Source of the DNA: Hyposmocoma kahamanoa
Lineage: Eukaryota > Arthropoda > Insecta > Lepidoptera > Cosmopterigidae
Length of the DNA stretch: 64,000 nt
Direction: 5' to 3'
Assembly: GCF_003589595.1 (NCBI RefSeq)
Contig: NW_020654748.1
Span: 5,726,259-5,790,258, forward strand
In this document: positions 32,366-42,689 of the stretch, piece by piece
How positions within the stretch are numbered: the stretch's first letter is position 1
How the letters are laid out: each line of letters begins with the position of its first letter
Position numbers and translations under genes: made by a program
The notes under the pieces: generated by a model
The model's input: the letters and a program-made list of their open reading frames with translations, nothing else
What the model was told of the DNA's origin: nothing
The model's database searches: none

Positions 32366-32648
32366 AGAGCGGTTACACATGACGACTTTTAGCTGTAATG
32401 TAGTAGCGACGCAGTCGCTAATCGTCTACCTTTACAACCACGCGCGACTTTAAGCAGCGATGCAAACGCGATGCAAACGCAATACAAACGCGATACAAAC
32501 GCGATGCACGTTTTAAATTAATTAAAAATTTATTTATTTAATGTATTTATTAATTTCACTTTTAAATTTACAATTAACAATTTGCATCGATGCAATCCTA
32601 TAAATAGCAAGTGTAGCGCTGCTAAAAGTCGCCAAGTGTAACCACTCT
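32366..32648. mobile_element. MITE with AGAG(C/T)GGTTACAC ends (283 bp)
   Basis: Left end AGAGCGGTTACACATGACG with ACTTTTAGC; complement of the right end AGAGTGGTTACACTTGGCG with ACTTTTAGC. The TIRs span about 28 bp. The interior has five tandem copies of the 11-mer GATGCAAACGC or close variants (32455-32510). No coding frame; target duplication unclear. Confidence 0.65.
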
Positions 32649-33525
32649 GAGAGTTGCGTCACGACTGCTCACCGACTGCATTTACATAACAGTAACCCAA
32701 ATGCTATTTTAATATATTGATGCATTCGCAATTCATGTTGTGTGTCATTCAATTTTCAAAAAAACTAAAAAAGAACCCGTCCTAAATTCCTGTTTACATA
32801 TTTTCTCTTTGGTTGTTACAGTGTCTATCTCTAATAAAACTTGTCAAGTCATAGAGTCAAAAAATTTGACACTATGATAAGTGTCGACTATTGAAATTCT
32901 TTTACTCTAAATATATTATTAATTAATAACAATGTTATAATTATTCTACTTTTGTTTTCTTTTGTAGATTTCGTATCATTGTCCAATTCCTCTCCTGACC
33001 TATTTTTTCCAAAATCCATTCCATTACTTCCTTAATGTATAAAAGGACTCCTCGATTGAAATAAAAAGAAATATTGTGTCGCTAGCTCTGACGCTGACCG
33101 CAAAACCTAAGATTAGAAAGAAAAACATCTTTGACTTTTATATATATTTTTCGTTTGCAATGGTATTTAGATCATACAGCCCAATTCGACGTTATTTAGT
33201 TTTGTTTTGTTTCTTATATTATTGGCATTTTAAAATTTAATTAATTAACAAGTTAATGTGTTTTTGACTTTACACTTCACAATTTTTATTACTAATATTA
33301 CCCTATACCACTATAACCGCGTTTAAATCTTTGATGGAGTTATTAAATTCAATGTCAGCTCGTCTGTGTCATTTATTACAACTATTTCAAGTTAGTAAAT
33401 AGATAATATTGTATTAGTATTAGTGTTAGTAATAGTAAACAGACGAAGGTTATTCGAAAATCTCTCACTAAAGTCAATACAAATCACTGTAACAAAATCA
33501 TATAGGAGAATTTCGACAATTTCGG
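32649..33525. other. AT-rich sequence, no feature seen
   Basis: Nothing recognised. Confidence 0.35.
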
Positions 33526-33527
33526 TA

Positions 33528-33695
33528 ACTGGATCCGTGGTTCAGATGGTTAGAACAATGCTACGGTGCAGCATGAACGTGGGTTCATGTCACACTAGGT
33601 CGACGATAAAAAAAATTCTGTGTGTTCGATCTTTATATTCATAATCAAAACAAAACTAGTGGAGTTATTTTACAAAAAATCTCAATAAATAGATA
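33528..33695 (+). repeat. R4 SINE, head type I
   Basis: The head TCCGTGGTTCAGATGGTTAG (box A) and GTGGGTTCATGTCACACTAG (box B region) is followed by a tail with GTGTTCGATCTTTATATTC, CAAAACTAGTGGAGTTATTT and TACAAAAAATC. The tail is shared with copies whose heads differ (see 50158). Confidence 0.7.
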
Positions 33696-34334
33696 ATATA
33701 CTTTTAATATACGGTGAAACTATGCTTATTTAATTACTATCAACTTCTCTACAATCTACACATGTTTCTACAAATGACCTACTAATTACTTGATTATTAG
33801 AAACATAAGCCTCGCATGACTTATTTTAACGTCTCATCGTGTGTCTACCTGTGCTGATGTAGTCCCAGCTTTACTTTACTCCAACATACGTGAAGCGTAA
33901 GAACAAATGAATACCACACGTACAAACTTTAAATTACACCCGCGTTCTAATTAAATGCAGCCGTAAGTGACGTTATAAATAGTGTATAGGTAGCTTCACG
34001 TTTTCAATAGAGGAAACCTAATTGCGGGGTGAGATGGCGTATAGCGTGGAGTATCGGAAAGAGTCGCACAATACGAGGCGACACGTGCGCTGGCGCCGCC
34101 GCTGGCAACCGCCCTAATTACCCTGCATACGAAGTTTTCCTCAACACGGAGACTATATTGAATGGAACGATAAAATGTTGTGTATATACTTAGCAGTGAT
34201 TTATCAAAAAGGGAACTAAGTACTTCAATACGCGTTTCTCAAAAATGTATGATTCAGGTTTAAAATGTAAACGGACGCGCACATTTACAAATACTCATTG
34301 TGACTGTAGAAAAGCCGTGGCAGCCTTGTCCTAC
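33696..34334. other. Unique region with GC-rich island
   Basis: 34020-34140 (GACACGTGCGCTGGCGCCGC, then CCCTAATTACCCTGCATACG) is GC-rich, single-copy in this window and contains homeodomain-like TAATTA. No coding frame accepted. Candidate regulatory sequence. Confidence 0.3.
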
Positions 34335-34475
34335 CGACCTCCAAGCAGAGGCTACGAGTTTAAATCCGGGTGAAGTCCCCAACCCGTATTGAACCAGCAG
34401 CGTGGTGGACTATGGCCTAAACCATCTCCTGATAGGAGACCCGTGCTCAGCAGAGTGACGTATAAATGGGACGAA
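34335..34475 (+). repeat. R11 SINE, internally deleted
   Basis: GCCGTGGCAGCCTTGTCCTA, TACGAGTTTAAATCCGGGTG (box B), then directly GTGGTGGACTATGGCCTAAA and GAGACCCGTGCTCAGCAGAG. The central block found at 27905-28190 is missing. Confidence 0.7.
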
Positions 34476-34974
34476 TGAAACGCGTTACTAATTCACGGGT
34501 GAAATTTGTGAAAAAAAAAATTGTCTGGATATTTTAACATTGGATCCTCTAACTCTCTACGCAAACGCCTCTTACACAGCAATTGTATAAGAGGCGCGTC
34601 TATGTATTTACATACATGGGTACAATAAAAAATATTACCAATTCAAATCTAGTCATCGTGCAGCAAGCAAATACCTTAAAAATTATAAATTGCCATTCCA
34701 ATTCATACAACTTCCATGATCCCAGCAAACAGTTTCGCGCTACGAAAGAATGGATGACGCGAACAAATTTTCACTCAAAGGGGCAACTTTGGTTGACGCG
34801 CTCCTGTAGTTACGGCCCACTTCAATTTCAATTGACGCAGTGGAAACATTCATTAACTTATGAAGTGATAGGAAGGTGTGTTTTCAAAGCAATTTTCTTA
34901 CAAATTGTAAAGCGCAAGCGAGCTACCGCATTGTTGGTTTAATTAAAATTTTTACTATCTATGCTTTTTATTTT
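34476..34974. other. Unique region, no gene called
   Basis: A 119-codon plus-strand frame (34583-34942) has no recognised motif. 34720-34930 is of mixed composition (CAGCAAACAGTTTCGCGCTA) and single-copy. Confidence 0.3.
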
Positions 34975-35255
34975 TAAGAGTTCGTCCTTGTAAGTACTGC
35001 CACCTTACCTATTTCTGCCGCCAAGCAGTAATCTGAACATTACTGCGTTCCGGTATCGAAGAGTAATGGTGCTGTTGAAATCACAGGCATAAGGGAGTTG
35101 TCAACTTATGTCTCAAGGTGTCGTGCGCAATGGCAGTACCCCGCAGACTTTTGTGATTTAAAGCTCTGAGTGGCACTGCAACTGTTAGGGACAGGCGTGT
35201 CGCTTACCACCACGCACATGACTTGTTCGTCCTGCCACTTATATAAAAAAATGCT
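34975..35255 (+). repeat. R2 interspersed repeat, near full length
   Basis: Contains GAGTTCGTCC, CTGCCACCTTACCTATTTCTG, GTCAACTTATGTCTCAAGGT, GATTTAAAGCTCTGAGTGGC and GTCGCTTACCACCACGCAC in order, with an A-rich end. Confidence 0.7.
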
Positions 35256-35264
35256 ATATAAATT

Positions 35265-35490
35265 ATAGAATAACGCACACGCACACGCACATACTAAACA
35301 TAGCCCCGCAGTAGGAAAACCCTGTGTCGCGGATGCCAAAGACACACATATACACAATCACAAATTACACCCAAACTTACGAGAGAAATAAATGTAAGCC
35401 ATACAAATATTTCTCTCGGCCCGCGAATCGAACCTGGGACTTTTGCGTGGCAGTCCGGCAACCGTTCGGCCACAGAGGCGGTTATAAATG
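35265..35490 (-). repeat. R3 SINE, near full length
   Basis: Minus strand: CCGCCTCTGTGGCCGAACGG (box A), CTGCCACGCAAAAGTCCCAG, GGTTCGATTCGCGGGCC (box B), TATGGCTTACATTTATTTCT, GTTTGGGTGTAATTTGTGAT and ACACAGGGTTTTCCTACTGC. Leu/Ser-type tRNA ancestry is likely from TGGCCGAACGG. The 3' tail is (GTGTGC)n. Confidence 0.75.
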
Positions 35491-35504
35491 GTAATTTCGT
35501 AAAT

Positions 35505-35655
35505 ATTACATACTTGCTCTTTATTAAACCATTATCTTTATTGTAAAGTATTCTAGCAACTTATATGTTTGGTCTAATCATGCATGCTTTAACTACATAT
35601 GCTTTAAATAAAGATTCACTAACTACTATGGAGATAGGGCCTTAAAAGAACGTTT
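35505..35655 (-). repeat. R10 repeat, copy 1
   Basis: The minus strand matches 48085-48275: CCATAGTAGTTAGTGAATC, TTAAAGCATATGTAGTTAAA, GTTGCTAGAATACTTTACAA and ATGGTTTAATAAAGAGCAAG. Function and ends unknown. Confidence 0.65.
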
Positions 35656-36242
35656 TGCGTCCCCATTAGACGGCTTATTCAAAGTTATTAGAAATTAAAA
35701 CAAAAAATGTAAATTCAAGAATATTTTGAAAAATCATTTAACAAATTTTAGTTATGTGTATTTTATAAAGCTTCAGAACTGACGTTTGAAAAAACAAATA
35801 TGCGCAATTTGGACCAGAGAAATACTTTTATTTTCTATGTATAATAATCATGAAACTCAAAGAACTCGATTAAATTTTCTTTTTTCAATTGCAAACTCAT
35901 TTGGATCTTACAGTCCTACAAAACTATATAATGTTATGTATATAATGTTTAAACTAAGAAAATTAAAATTATTTCAGAATTTAAAAAGAAAAACTGTTTT
36001 TAAATTCTAAAATAAAAAAATAGTTACTATTTTACGATAATACCTCTCCACCTAGACACTGTTCAAAGAAAGATATGCCACCTCTTCTTGTAACTGTATT
36101 ACAATTATTTATTTATTAAACGACATCCAACAGCACACAATTTAAACTTAAAAATCTGTTTTATATGACCAGTATACAATGAAAATTACAGTATATCATA
36201 AAAAATAACACGACATGTCAAAGTGTGTCCATGATTTAATAA
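35656..36242. other. AT-rich sequence, no feature seen
   Basis: A short R8-like arm (GACGTTTGAAAAAACAAATATG) occurs near 35773. Otherwise nothing recognised. Confidence 0.35.
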
Positions 36243-36370
36243 TTACATACATAGACAACTACAAATTACACCCAAACACACGAGGGAAATAAATGTAGGC
36301 CATACAAATATTACTCCAGGCCCGGGAATCGAACCTGGGACCTCTGCGTGGCAGTCCGGCCACGGAAGCA
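36243..36370 (-). repeat. R3 SINE, partial
   Basis: Minus strand: GGCCGGACTGCCACGCAGAG, AGGTTCGATTCCCGGGCC (box B), TATGGCCTACATTTATTTCC and GTGTTTGGGTGTAATTTGTA. The 3' half is missing. Confidence 0.7.
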
Positions 36371-36469
36371 ATAGAAAAAATATATATAAAGGATAATAAA
36401 TAAAGATATAACAGCTTAAGGTGGACAAATTACTCCTAATCGGTCGTTTCATTCATTTGAATGTTTAGT

Positions 36470-36700
36470 ATACATATGTAAAAATGTCAATGGTACTGAA
36501 AAGCTATTGTACGCCCTAGTAGTAAGGCGCGAAACGATTTCATTCTGGCCATAGTTCGTACGACTTGGTAGAACGTAGTAAACTTTATGAAGTGAGTTAC
36601 GAGGGCGATTATAGGGCACTTCAAGGCGAAACAGGGAAACAAGGGAAGGGCTATCCAGGCGAGCATTAACAACATCGTGTAGTAAGGCCATATTGAGGAG
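36470..36700 (-). pseudogene. LINE-D ORF2 C-terminal scrap
   Basis: A minus-strand frame gives NARLDSPSLVSLFRLEVPYN and SRTNYGQNEIVSRLTTRAYN, the spacing and words (RLDSPxLL, VP, RTNYGxN) of the C-terminal end of Jockey/CR1-group LINE proteins. A parallel frame of 88 codons over the same DNA is a by-product. Confidence 0.6.
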
Positions 36701-37389
36701 CTATCTCCGATCAGTAAGACTATGTATACTGAAATGTCCGCAGGCTTCCTCATATGTAGCGACCTTTTTTACTCTTATAACTAAGAAATTCAACAAACAT
36801 TAAGAACAAACATTGTCAAATCTTAATTAGAGTACGGGTTAGTATATATTTGATTATACTTTTTTATTTTAGATTAATTATGAATTTTATAAACATCTTA
36901 TAATAATAATGTAATTATGTTTATTGTAATGTGTATTTATTATTATTTTAAATTAAATATTGTTGCATATTTTATTTGGTCGTAACTAAACAAAAAGGAT
37001 CCAATGCACATCCTGTCACTTTCGTGATATGGCAGTTTGAAGTTGAAAAGTGTTCCTCACTCTTGTTTTATTTTCGAAACTCATAATGTCATGTAACTCC
37101 ATAGATATTTATTTATGTTTATATGATGGATATTTTTGCTGATCTAAGAGGTTCGACTTTAGGAACCGTTTAATACATATAACTCAATTTTGTGGATTGG
37201 ATCTTTTTTGATAACTACGTCCAATTTACATATAATATTTTTGTGATAAATGCTTTATTTTGATGTTTTTGGGATAAATGTAAATTTAATAACTGTAGGG
37301 CTTCAGTTCGAATTAAAATTTAGCAGGTTCTCTGTAGTGGTTAAAGAGAAATATCTCCATATAAAACAAATATGTGCAAAGTTAGATTA
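36701..37389. other. AT-rich sequence, no feature seen
   Basis: Nothing recognised. Confidence 0.4.
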
Positions 37390-37590
37390 ACTGCCTCCGT
37401 GGCCGAACGGTTACCATACTGGACTGCCACGCAGAGGTCCTGGGTTTGAATCCCAAGCCGCGAGAAATATGTGTATGGCCTACATTTATTTCTCTCGTGA
37501 ATTTGGGTGTAATTTTTTTTGGTCTACGTGTGTGTCCATGACACCCGCGATACAGGGTTTCCCTAGTGCGAAGCTATGAGTGTGTTGCGA
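37390..37590 (+). repeat. R3 SINE, near full length
   Basis: Head GCCTCCGTGGCCGAACGGTT (box A) and CTGGGTTTGAATCCCAAGCC (box B), then TATGGCCTACATTTATTTCT, GAATTTGGGTGTAAT, TGTGTCCATGACACCCGCG and ATACAGGGTTTCCCTAGTGC. Best-preserved member of the family here. Confidence 0.8.
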
Positions 37591-37635
37591 TATTATTATT
37601 ATTATTATTATTATTGTTGTTGTTGTTCTTGTTCT
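37591..37635 (+). repeat. (ATT)n(GTT)n microsatellite
   Basis: Eight ATT units then five TGT/GTT units directly after the R3 body, possibly its expanded 3' tail. Confidence 0.85.
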
Positions 37636-37734
37636 TATAATATTGTATTACTATATATGTGAATGTATATTTATAAGTATAACGCGTTGCTTAATAATTT
37701 CTATATGTATGTGTAAATGTTTACATCTAGCACC

Positions 37735-37905
37735 CCCGCTTTTATTCATGTTTAGTCTCTCTCCATCCTAAGGTTGTCTGGAAGAAATCGCTGTAAGCGG
37801 TAAGACCGCCAATTGTTACCCTGCTAATGTGTTTAATTTTGGTCCTGTAATCTCTCTATGTGGTGCTAACAATAAAGAATTTTCTATCTATCTATCTATC
37901 TACAA
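37735..37905 (+). repeat. LINE-type 3' end with (CTAT)n tail
   Basis: CATCCTAAGGTTGTCTGGAA, ATCGCTGTAAGCGGTAAGAC, CGCCAATTGTTACCC and AACAATAAAGAATTTTCTAT with a (CTAT)n run. I recognise this as a very common 3' terminal sequence of lepidopteran LINEs or their non-autonomous partners. No coding part is attached. Confidence 0.6.
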
Positions 37906-37977
37906 TTCTGTACACAGAACTATAACGAGTTTCAAAAAAAGAGCGTTTATTCTTTTTTCTTGTTCATTTATTTATCC

Positions 37978-38170
37978 AACTGCCTCCGTGGGCAAATGGT
38001 TACCATGCTGATCTGCCACGCAGAGGTGCAGGGTTCTCCCGGGTCAAAAGAAATATTTGTATGGCCTACATTTATTTCTCTCGTAAGTTTGGGTGTAATG
38101 TATGGTAGTTTCTGTGTGTGTCCATGGCACCTGTGATACAGGGTCTCTTAGTGCGGGGCTATTAAAAAAA
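37978..38170 (+). repeat. R3 SINE, second plus-strand copy
   Basis: ACTGCCTCCGTGGGCAAATG, CTGCCACGCAGAGGTGCAGG, GGTTCTCCCGGGTC (damaged box B), TATGGCCTACATTTATTTCT, GTCCATGGCACCTGTGATAC and an A-rich end. It lies about 590 bp from the copy at 37390 in the same orientation. Confidence 0.75.
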
Positions 38171-38369
38171 AAAGTTCAGTAGCGAGTACTATAAACAATA
38201 GAATTTTGATTCAGAACTAAAAAGAGCGCCTTTGTGATATGGTTTATAAAATTATAATTGACAGATAAAGTACACGAGTAGAAAAATAATATTTTAACGC
38301 GAATTTTAAGAATAGGCGGGAAAGTTTTATGTTTATAAATTCATGAAAACGCCCGGAACTGGTGAATTG

Positions 38370-38754
38370 TAAAGTTGTCTGACAATACCAAGCCACACAC
38401 ATCTTTACAAAGCTGTTAAAAGCTATTGCAGTTGAGCTGGGATATGTTACCTGGATGAAACACTATATTTGCACGACATAGCCCCATCAGATTTTCACTT
38501 GTTGTCTTTACAAAATTCTTAAAATGGACACTACTTTGATAACGAAGAGTCCAACAAACGACACTTATAGCTGTTTTTTATAAGTATTATATTGTATTGA
38601 CCGAATTTTGCAGTGGAATTCAAAATTTTCGTGAAAGATGGCAAAAGATTGTAGATCAACATTATAATGTGGATCTACGTATATGTATGACATAACTGAT
38701 TTAAATTCTTCATTTACGCTTTGATACCGCATGAATTTTTGGCCAACCCAATAC
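38370..38754 (+). pseudogene. Third mariner lineage, 3' fragment
   Basis: Frames with several stops give SDNTKPHT (equivalent of the catalytic HDNA..HT block), IAPSDFH (third-Asp region, PDLAPSDYH in mariners), HYFDNEE and FRERWQKIVDQ, which is the order at the mariner C-terminus. The 3' inverted repeat is seen as GAATTTTTGGCCAACCCAAT at 38731-38750, the complement of the classical ATTGGGTTGGCC mariner end. The 5' two thirds are missing. Confidence 0.75.
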
Positions 38755-39239
38755 GATATATCTTCAATATGTTCATTTGGCCTAACACAGTGAAACTGAG
38801 TACTTAATTTATTATATGTCAACTTCTATACAACCTGTGTTTTCCCAAATAAACTAGTGATGAATTCACTTCTGAAGTTTTTACGTTGGTCTAAGACATA
38901 GCATGGTTTAATGAGCCACCAGATGAGCGGTGAAGGGCTTGCAAAGGGTGCAGAACTAGACCAGTGTACTTATGAGCTAATGACCTTTTTATTTTTCTAC
39001 TGTTCATTACCTGTGAATATACTGAAACCTTGATATAAAACATACAATGACTCTTTTATGTTTTATATTCTACTCTTGCATTGAGCTTTTTCTACCTGGA
39101 AAATATGATTATAGCTACAAGCCTAAATAACGTAAGTATATGTGAAAATAATACACTACGTTCTCTTCAATTTCTTGTGAAACTAATCGTGATTTTTTTC
39201 AGCTACATTTCGCTCATATTATATTTCGTAATAATGATC
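38755..39239. other. No recognised feature
   Basis: AT-rich unique sequence. Confidence 0.35.
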
Positions 39240-40040
39240 AGGTTCGTGTAAAGCATAAATACTTAGTGGTTATTACAAAAACATTACGTTTAACGTTATT
39301 CTTATACACGACGAAAACAAGTTTCAAATTGCAATTAGGCAAATATAGAATTCCACTTTTAAGATAGCGATGTACCTGACTAGCGGTTCTATTCAAATTT
39401 GAAGAAAATATTCCGCTTATAAGGGTGTAAACTAGGGGATTTTTCGGTTTGTTAGGTTTCACCCACTTTCCGTTAACCAATCCGAATAAAACTTGACAAA
39501 TAGATGTAACAAACACAGCGAAGGTGGATAAGTTTATGAGGTCTTTTTAAAAAATGAATTTTTATAAAAGGTTTTTATAAAAACAGACATTATGGTTAGT
39601 AGAATTTTTAAAGAGCGTCAAACTCAATAAAAGCTGGAACATTAGAGTATCTTCATCGTGAATGCATGAATAGCGTTTTTATTCCCACATATTAACTCTA
39701 TACATTCATAACTATTCATAACAGCGATTTAAAAAACCGGGAAATAATGATTTTGGTAAATAAAGTTTTTAATGAGCACCAAATTCATTAAAAGCTGGAA
39801 AAATAGCCTATGTTCATCATGTAAAGCATAAATATTGTTATTACAATAGACACTACGATAAATACTATTCGTTCTGTATACGATGAAAATAATGTTCAAA
39901 TTGCAATAGGGTCATTCATATCTACGAAAGATAGCGATTTAAAAAACCGGGAAATAATGATTTTACTAAATAAGTTTTTAATGAGCACCAAATTCAATAA
40001 AAGCTTAAACAATAGCATATGTGGATACGGCATTGTGAAC
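39240..40040 (+). repeat. Degenerate tandem array, about three units
   Basis: Blocks recur in order: GTAAAGCATAAATA (39247, 39829), ACGACGAAAACAAGTTTCAAATTGCAAT and CGATGAAAATAATGTTCAAATTGCAAT (split pieces, 39308 and 39881), GATAGCGATTTAAAAAACCG or variants (39723, 39927), TTTTTAATGAGCACCAAATT (39767, 39976) and TCAATAAAAGCTGGAA (39624, 39789). The best pair, near 39723 and 39927, is about 205 bp apart. An R1 fragment interrupts the first unit. Confidence 0.65.
39380..39515 (+). mobile_element. R1 fragment inside the tandem array
   Basis: TTCAAATTTGAAGAAAATAT, TATAAGGGTGTAAACTAGGGG, CCACTTTCCGTTAACC and AAAACTTGACAAATAGATGT correspond to the 3' half of R1. Both R1 termini are absent. Confidence 0.6.
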
Positions 40041-40224
40041 CTTTTGTTTGCCAACGCCGTCATTATAAATTTTTCGCCGCGACAATCTCTAATGAGCGGT
40101 CTGTGTGTTCTTACCTACATAAAGATCTACACTTGGCAGAACTCATTTGGCACAATAGTGCAAAACTAAATGAATACTAAATCTTGATTCAGATAAAATA
40201 CTCAAACAGATTTTATGATTTTAG

Positions 40225-40735
40225 ATTGACGATCTCCGTGGTCAAGTGGCTTGCCCACCGGTTTCCACGGTGTCGCCATCTCTTAAATCCCGGGGTCAAT
40301 GTAGAGAAAACTAACTTTTCAATTATAATTTTTTATATTATGTAGGCAGCAAACAAGCATACGGCCCGCCTGATGGAAAGCGGTCACCGTCGCCTATGAA
40401 CACCTGCAACACCAGGTGCGTCACGAGCGCGTTGCCAATCTTTTAGGACCCTTCTCAACCCCCTTTAAAAAGGACTCCATGCTGTATTCCTGCGGGAAAA
40501 CTCCGACAGGGAGTTCATTCCACAACCTAATTGTACGTGTGAGGAAGCTCTTCTGAAACCGTACAGTACGAGACTCGGTTCCAGAGTGTGAGAATGGATT
40601 ACCTGCCGCTGGCGAGCAGTTCTATATTGTATCGGGTCTGGGCGTCTGTGGTACCGTCGTTGTTTCCGATTTACATAACACAAGTCCTTAAGTTACTTAT
40701 TTTTGGGTCATAGCAACATATGTGATGATGTCTAA
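40225..40735 (+). repeat. R5 SINE interrupted by R6
   Basis: The first part, 40225-40320, has GTGGTCAAGTGGCTTGCCC (box A) and a damaged box B (TCCCGGGGTCAAT), ending AACTTTTC. The second part, 40618-40735, resumes at TTCTATATTGTATCGGGTCT with GGTACCGTCGTTGTTTCCGA and CATAACACAAG. The intact relative at 41240 reads AACTTTTCTATATTGTC, so the empty site is known; TTC may be a short duplication. Confidence 0.75.
40321..40618 (+). mobile_element. R6 interspersed repeat inserted in R5
   Basis: TATGTAGGCAGCAAACAAGC, CGGCCCGCCTGATGGAAAGC, CACCGTCGCCTATGAACACC and CATGCTGTATTCCTGCGGGA form about 300 bp of a repeat family I know from lepidopteran genomes. Insertion boundaries are set by the interrupted SINE. 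No coding frame. Confidence 0.65.
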
Positions 40736-41239
40736 TATGAAAATAATTGACCTTCAAAACGATCATTTTCGATCGAAATCAATTTTAACGTTACCGGCGA
40801 GGACCCTTATCGAATCAATTAAGCAAACCCCAAGACTGTTTTTCATTTATAAGTAAAGTAATATTCGCAAAGGGCGAAGTAGTCTAAATAAATCACTTTT
40901 GTCAAGTCAAGCGGATGCATTAACAGCTAAGTAATTTACATAATTCAAGTTGAATTACAGAAGTCACCGTAAAATTGATAAAGGGTACTTCCACGGAATA
41001 ACTCACTATATTCGGCGGGAAGATACCGGGTGGCCAATTTTATGAGAACTCTGAATGAAATTAGTTGGTCGTCTCACTAGCTTTTCCTTAGGAAACTGTC
41101 GACATTTTTACCTTTAAACAATTTTTTATATATAAATTCGTGTTCTACTTCTCGTTTTATAAGAAGCTACATTGAAATAAAAGCACCCATATTCATTAAC
41201 CGAATCCCTTTTCAAAGTTTTCGACGACCTCCTTGGAAG
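40736..41239. other. No recognised feature
   Basis: Unique sequence. Confidence 0.35.
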
Positions 41240-41430
41240 TGTGCTTTATAGTGGCTTACACATCGGTTTTCAAGGTGTCGCAATCTCTGAGGTCCCGTAT
41301 TTGATTCCCGGCCGGGTCAATATAGAAAAACTAACTTTTCTATATTGTCTGGGGTCTTGATGTTTATAGTACCGTCGTTGTTTCCGATTTCCATAACACA
41401 AGTGCTTTAGTTACTAATGTTGTCATAGGA
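41240..41430 (+). repeat. R5 SINE, uninterrupted copy
   Basis: TAGTGGCTTACACATCGGTT, GAGGTCCCGTATTTGATTCC (box B), CGGCCGGGTCAATATAGAAA, then the body GTACCGTCGTTGTTTCCGAT and CATAACACAAGTGCTTTAGT. Box A is damaged. Confidence 0.7.
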
Positions 41431-41690
41431 GCAACGTTGTCTCATATTTATATAATACTATTTTTAAAAACATATCACGTAGAACCAATACCTAAATGAA
41501 ACAGTCAACTTCCGGGAAATAATTTTTAATGTTCCTGAAAATAAGTTATATAATAATCAAGAATTTCTTTTAGATACGGTATTAGTTTCACGTGCGCTGG
41601 TACGTTAATGTGCGCTCTTTTTAATGTTTTTAACTACATGACGAAAATTAAATTAGTAATTATCCTTATTACCTGGTCTCCTCCGTTTTT
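41431..41690. other. No recognised feature
   Basis: AT-rich unique sequence. Confidence 0.3.
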
Positions 41691-41765
41691 ATGATACCAA
41701 GAGACTGGACGAACAAGTCGTGCTCTTAATGGTAAGCGACATGCCTGTCCGTGCTTTTTGTGTAT
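41691..41765 (-). repeat. R2 3' fragment
   Basis: Minus strand: ACGGACAGGCATGTCGCTTA, CACGACTTGTTCGTCCAGTC and TCTTGGTATCATAAAAA, the last 75 bp of R2. Confidence 0.6.
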
Positions 41766-42047
41766 CTTTGAATACAAAATATAGAACACCCATCTTTGTA
41801 GCACGTTAGCAGAATAAAGAACAATGATGAAAGAGGTCAAGTAATGTTGGCTATCATAGGTGAATTCGGGGAGGTCAGCGAAGCAGCGGCGAATGGCAGG
41901 AAGACATCGCGTGGCAGCGGAAATAATGAGTGTCGCTCCGTAATTGGAACGGGGTACATTGCCTATTCACTCTGCGAGGGGTTACACTTTTTATTTGACT
42001 CCTCTATTAACATTTTAAACACTGGTGTAGAAATTCAATGAAACGGA
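41766..42047. other. Unique sequence, no gene called
   Basis: 41840-41990 is GC-richer and open for 65 codons on the plus strand; no motif recognised. Confidence 0.3.
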
Positions 42048-42590
42048 ATATTACATTTCTGCCGCCAAAGAGTAATGTGAACATTACTGCGTTCCGGTTT
42101 TGAAAGCTGCTGAAAAGTGCTGGTTAAACTATAGGTACATGGGACTTGTACACTTTACCACTAGAGCTCCTTGTGAAAGAGTTCGTCCGGGGAAGTACTG
42201 CCACCTATTTCTGCCGCCAAGCAGCAATGTTAGCATTACTGTGTTCCGGTTTTTATGGGTAAGGGTGCTGGTGAAATTACAGACACTTGGGACTTGTCAA
42301 CTTATGTCTCAGGGTGTCGGGCGCAGTGGCAGTGCCCCTCAGATCTTTGTGATTTAAAGCTCTGAGTGACACTGCAACTATTAGAGACAGGCGGGTCCCG
42401 TCACTTAGCGTAATAAAAAAAAACATCAGAGTGACGGGCGCAGTGGCAGAGCCCGTCAAGTCTTTGCGTTTTAAAACTATGAGTATCATTACAACGTTAG
42501 TTGCAGTGACACTATCCATAAGAATGGGTAGGCGTGTCGCGTACCACCGGGTTACACGATTTACTCGTCGCGTCACTTGAGGTCTTAACA
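42048..42590 (+). repeat. R2 copy nested in another R2 copy
   Basis: The outer copy has its middle at 42055-42150 (CTGCCGCCAAAGAGTAATG, ACATGGGACTTGTACAC) and its end at 42424-42585 (CAGAGTGACGGGCGCAGTGG, GTCGCGTACCACCGGGTTAC). The inner copy, 42157-42420, is nearly complete (ACTAGAGCTCCTTGTGAAAG to GTCACTTAGCGTAATAAAAA). Same orientation. Confidence 0.65.
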
Positions 42591-42689
42591 AAAGTGTATA
42601 CAACAGCACTGCCAGTAAATATTACTTTCTTGGAACAGATATAGATACTAAAATACAAAACGAAAAATTGTACTAACTGAAGACCTGAG

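Noticed and set aside
34583..34942. A 119-codon plus-strand frame
   Set aside because: No recognisable motif, AT-rich codons, and no repeat or gene context. Not strong enough to call.
37390..37470. A tRNA gene (Leu/Ser-like) with box A and box B
   Set aside because: The same head-plus-body occurs five times with decay and always continues into the same non-tRNA body, so it is a SINE. The same argument applies at 14140, 50158, 60778 and 63306.
39240..40040. A CRISPR-like array of spaced repeats
   Set aside because: Units are long (about 200 bp), degenerate and AT-rich, in a eukaryotic repeat-dense context. No cas genes.
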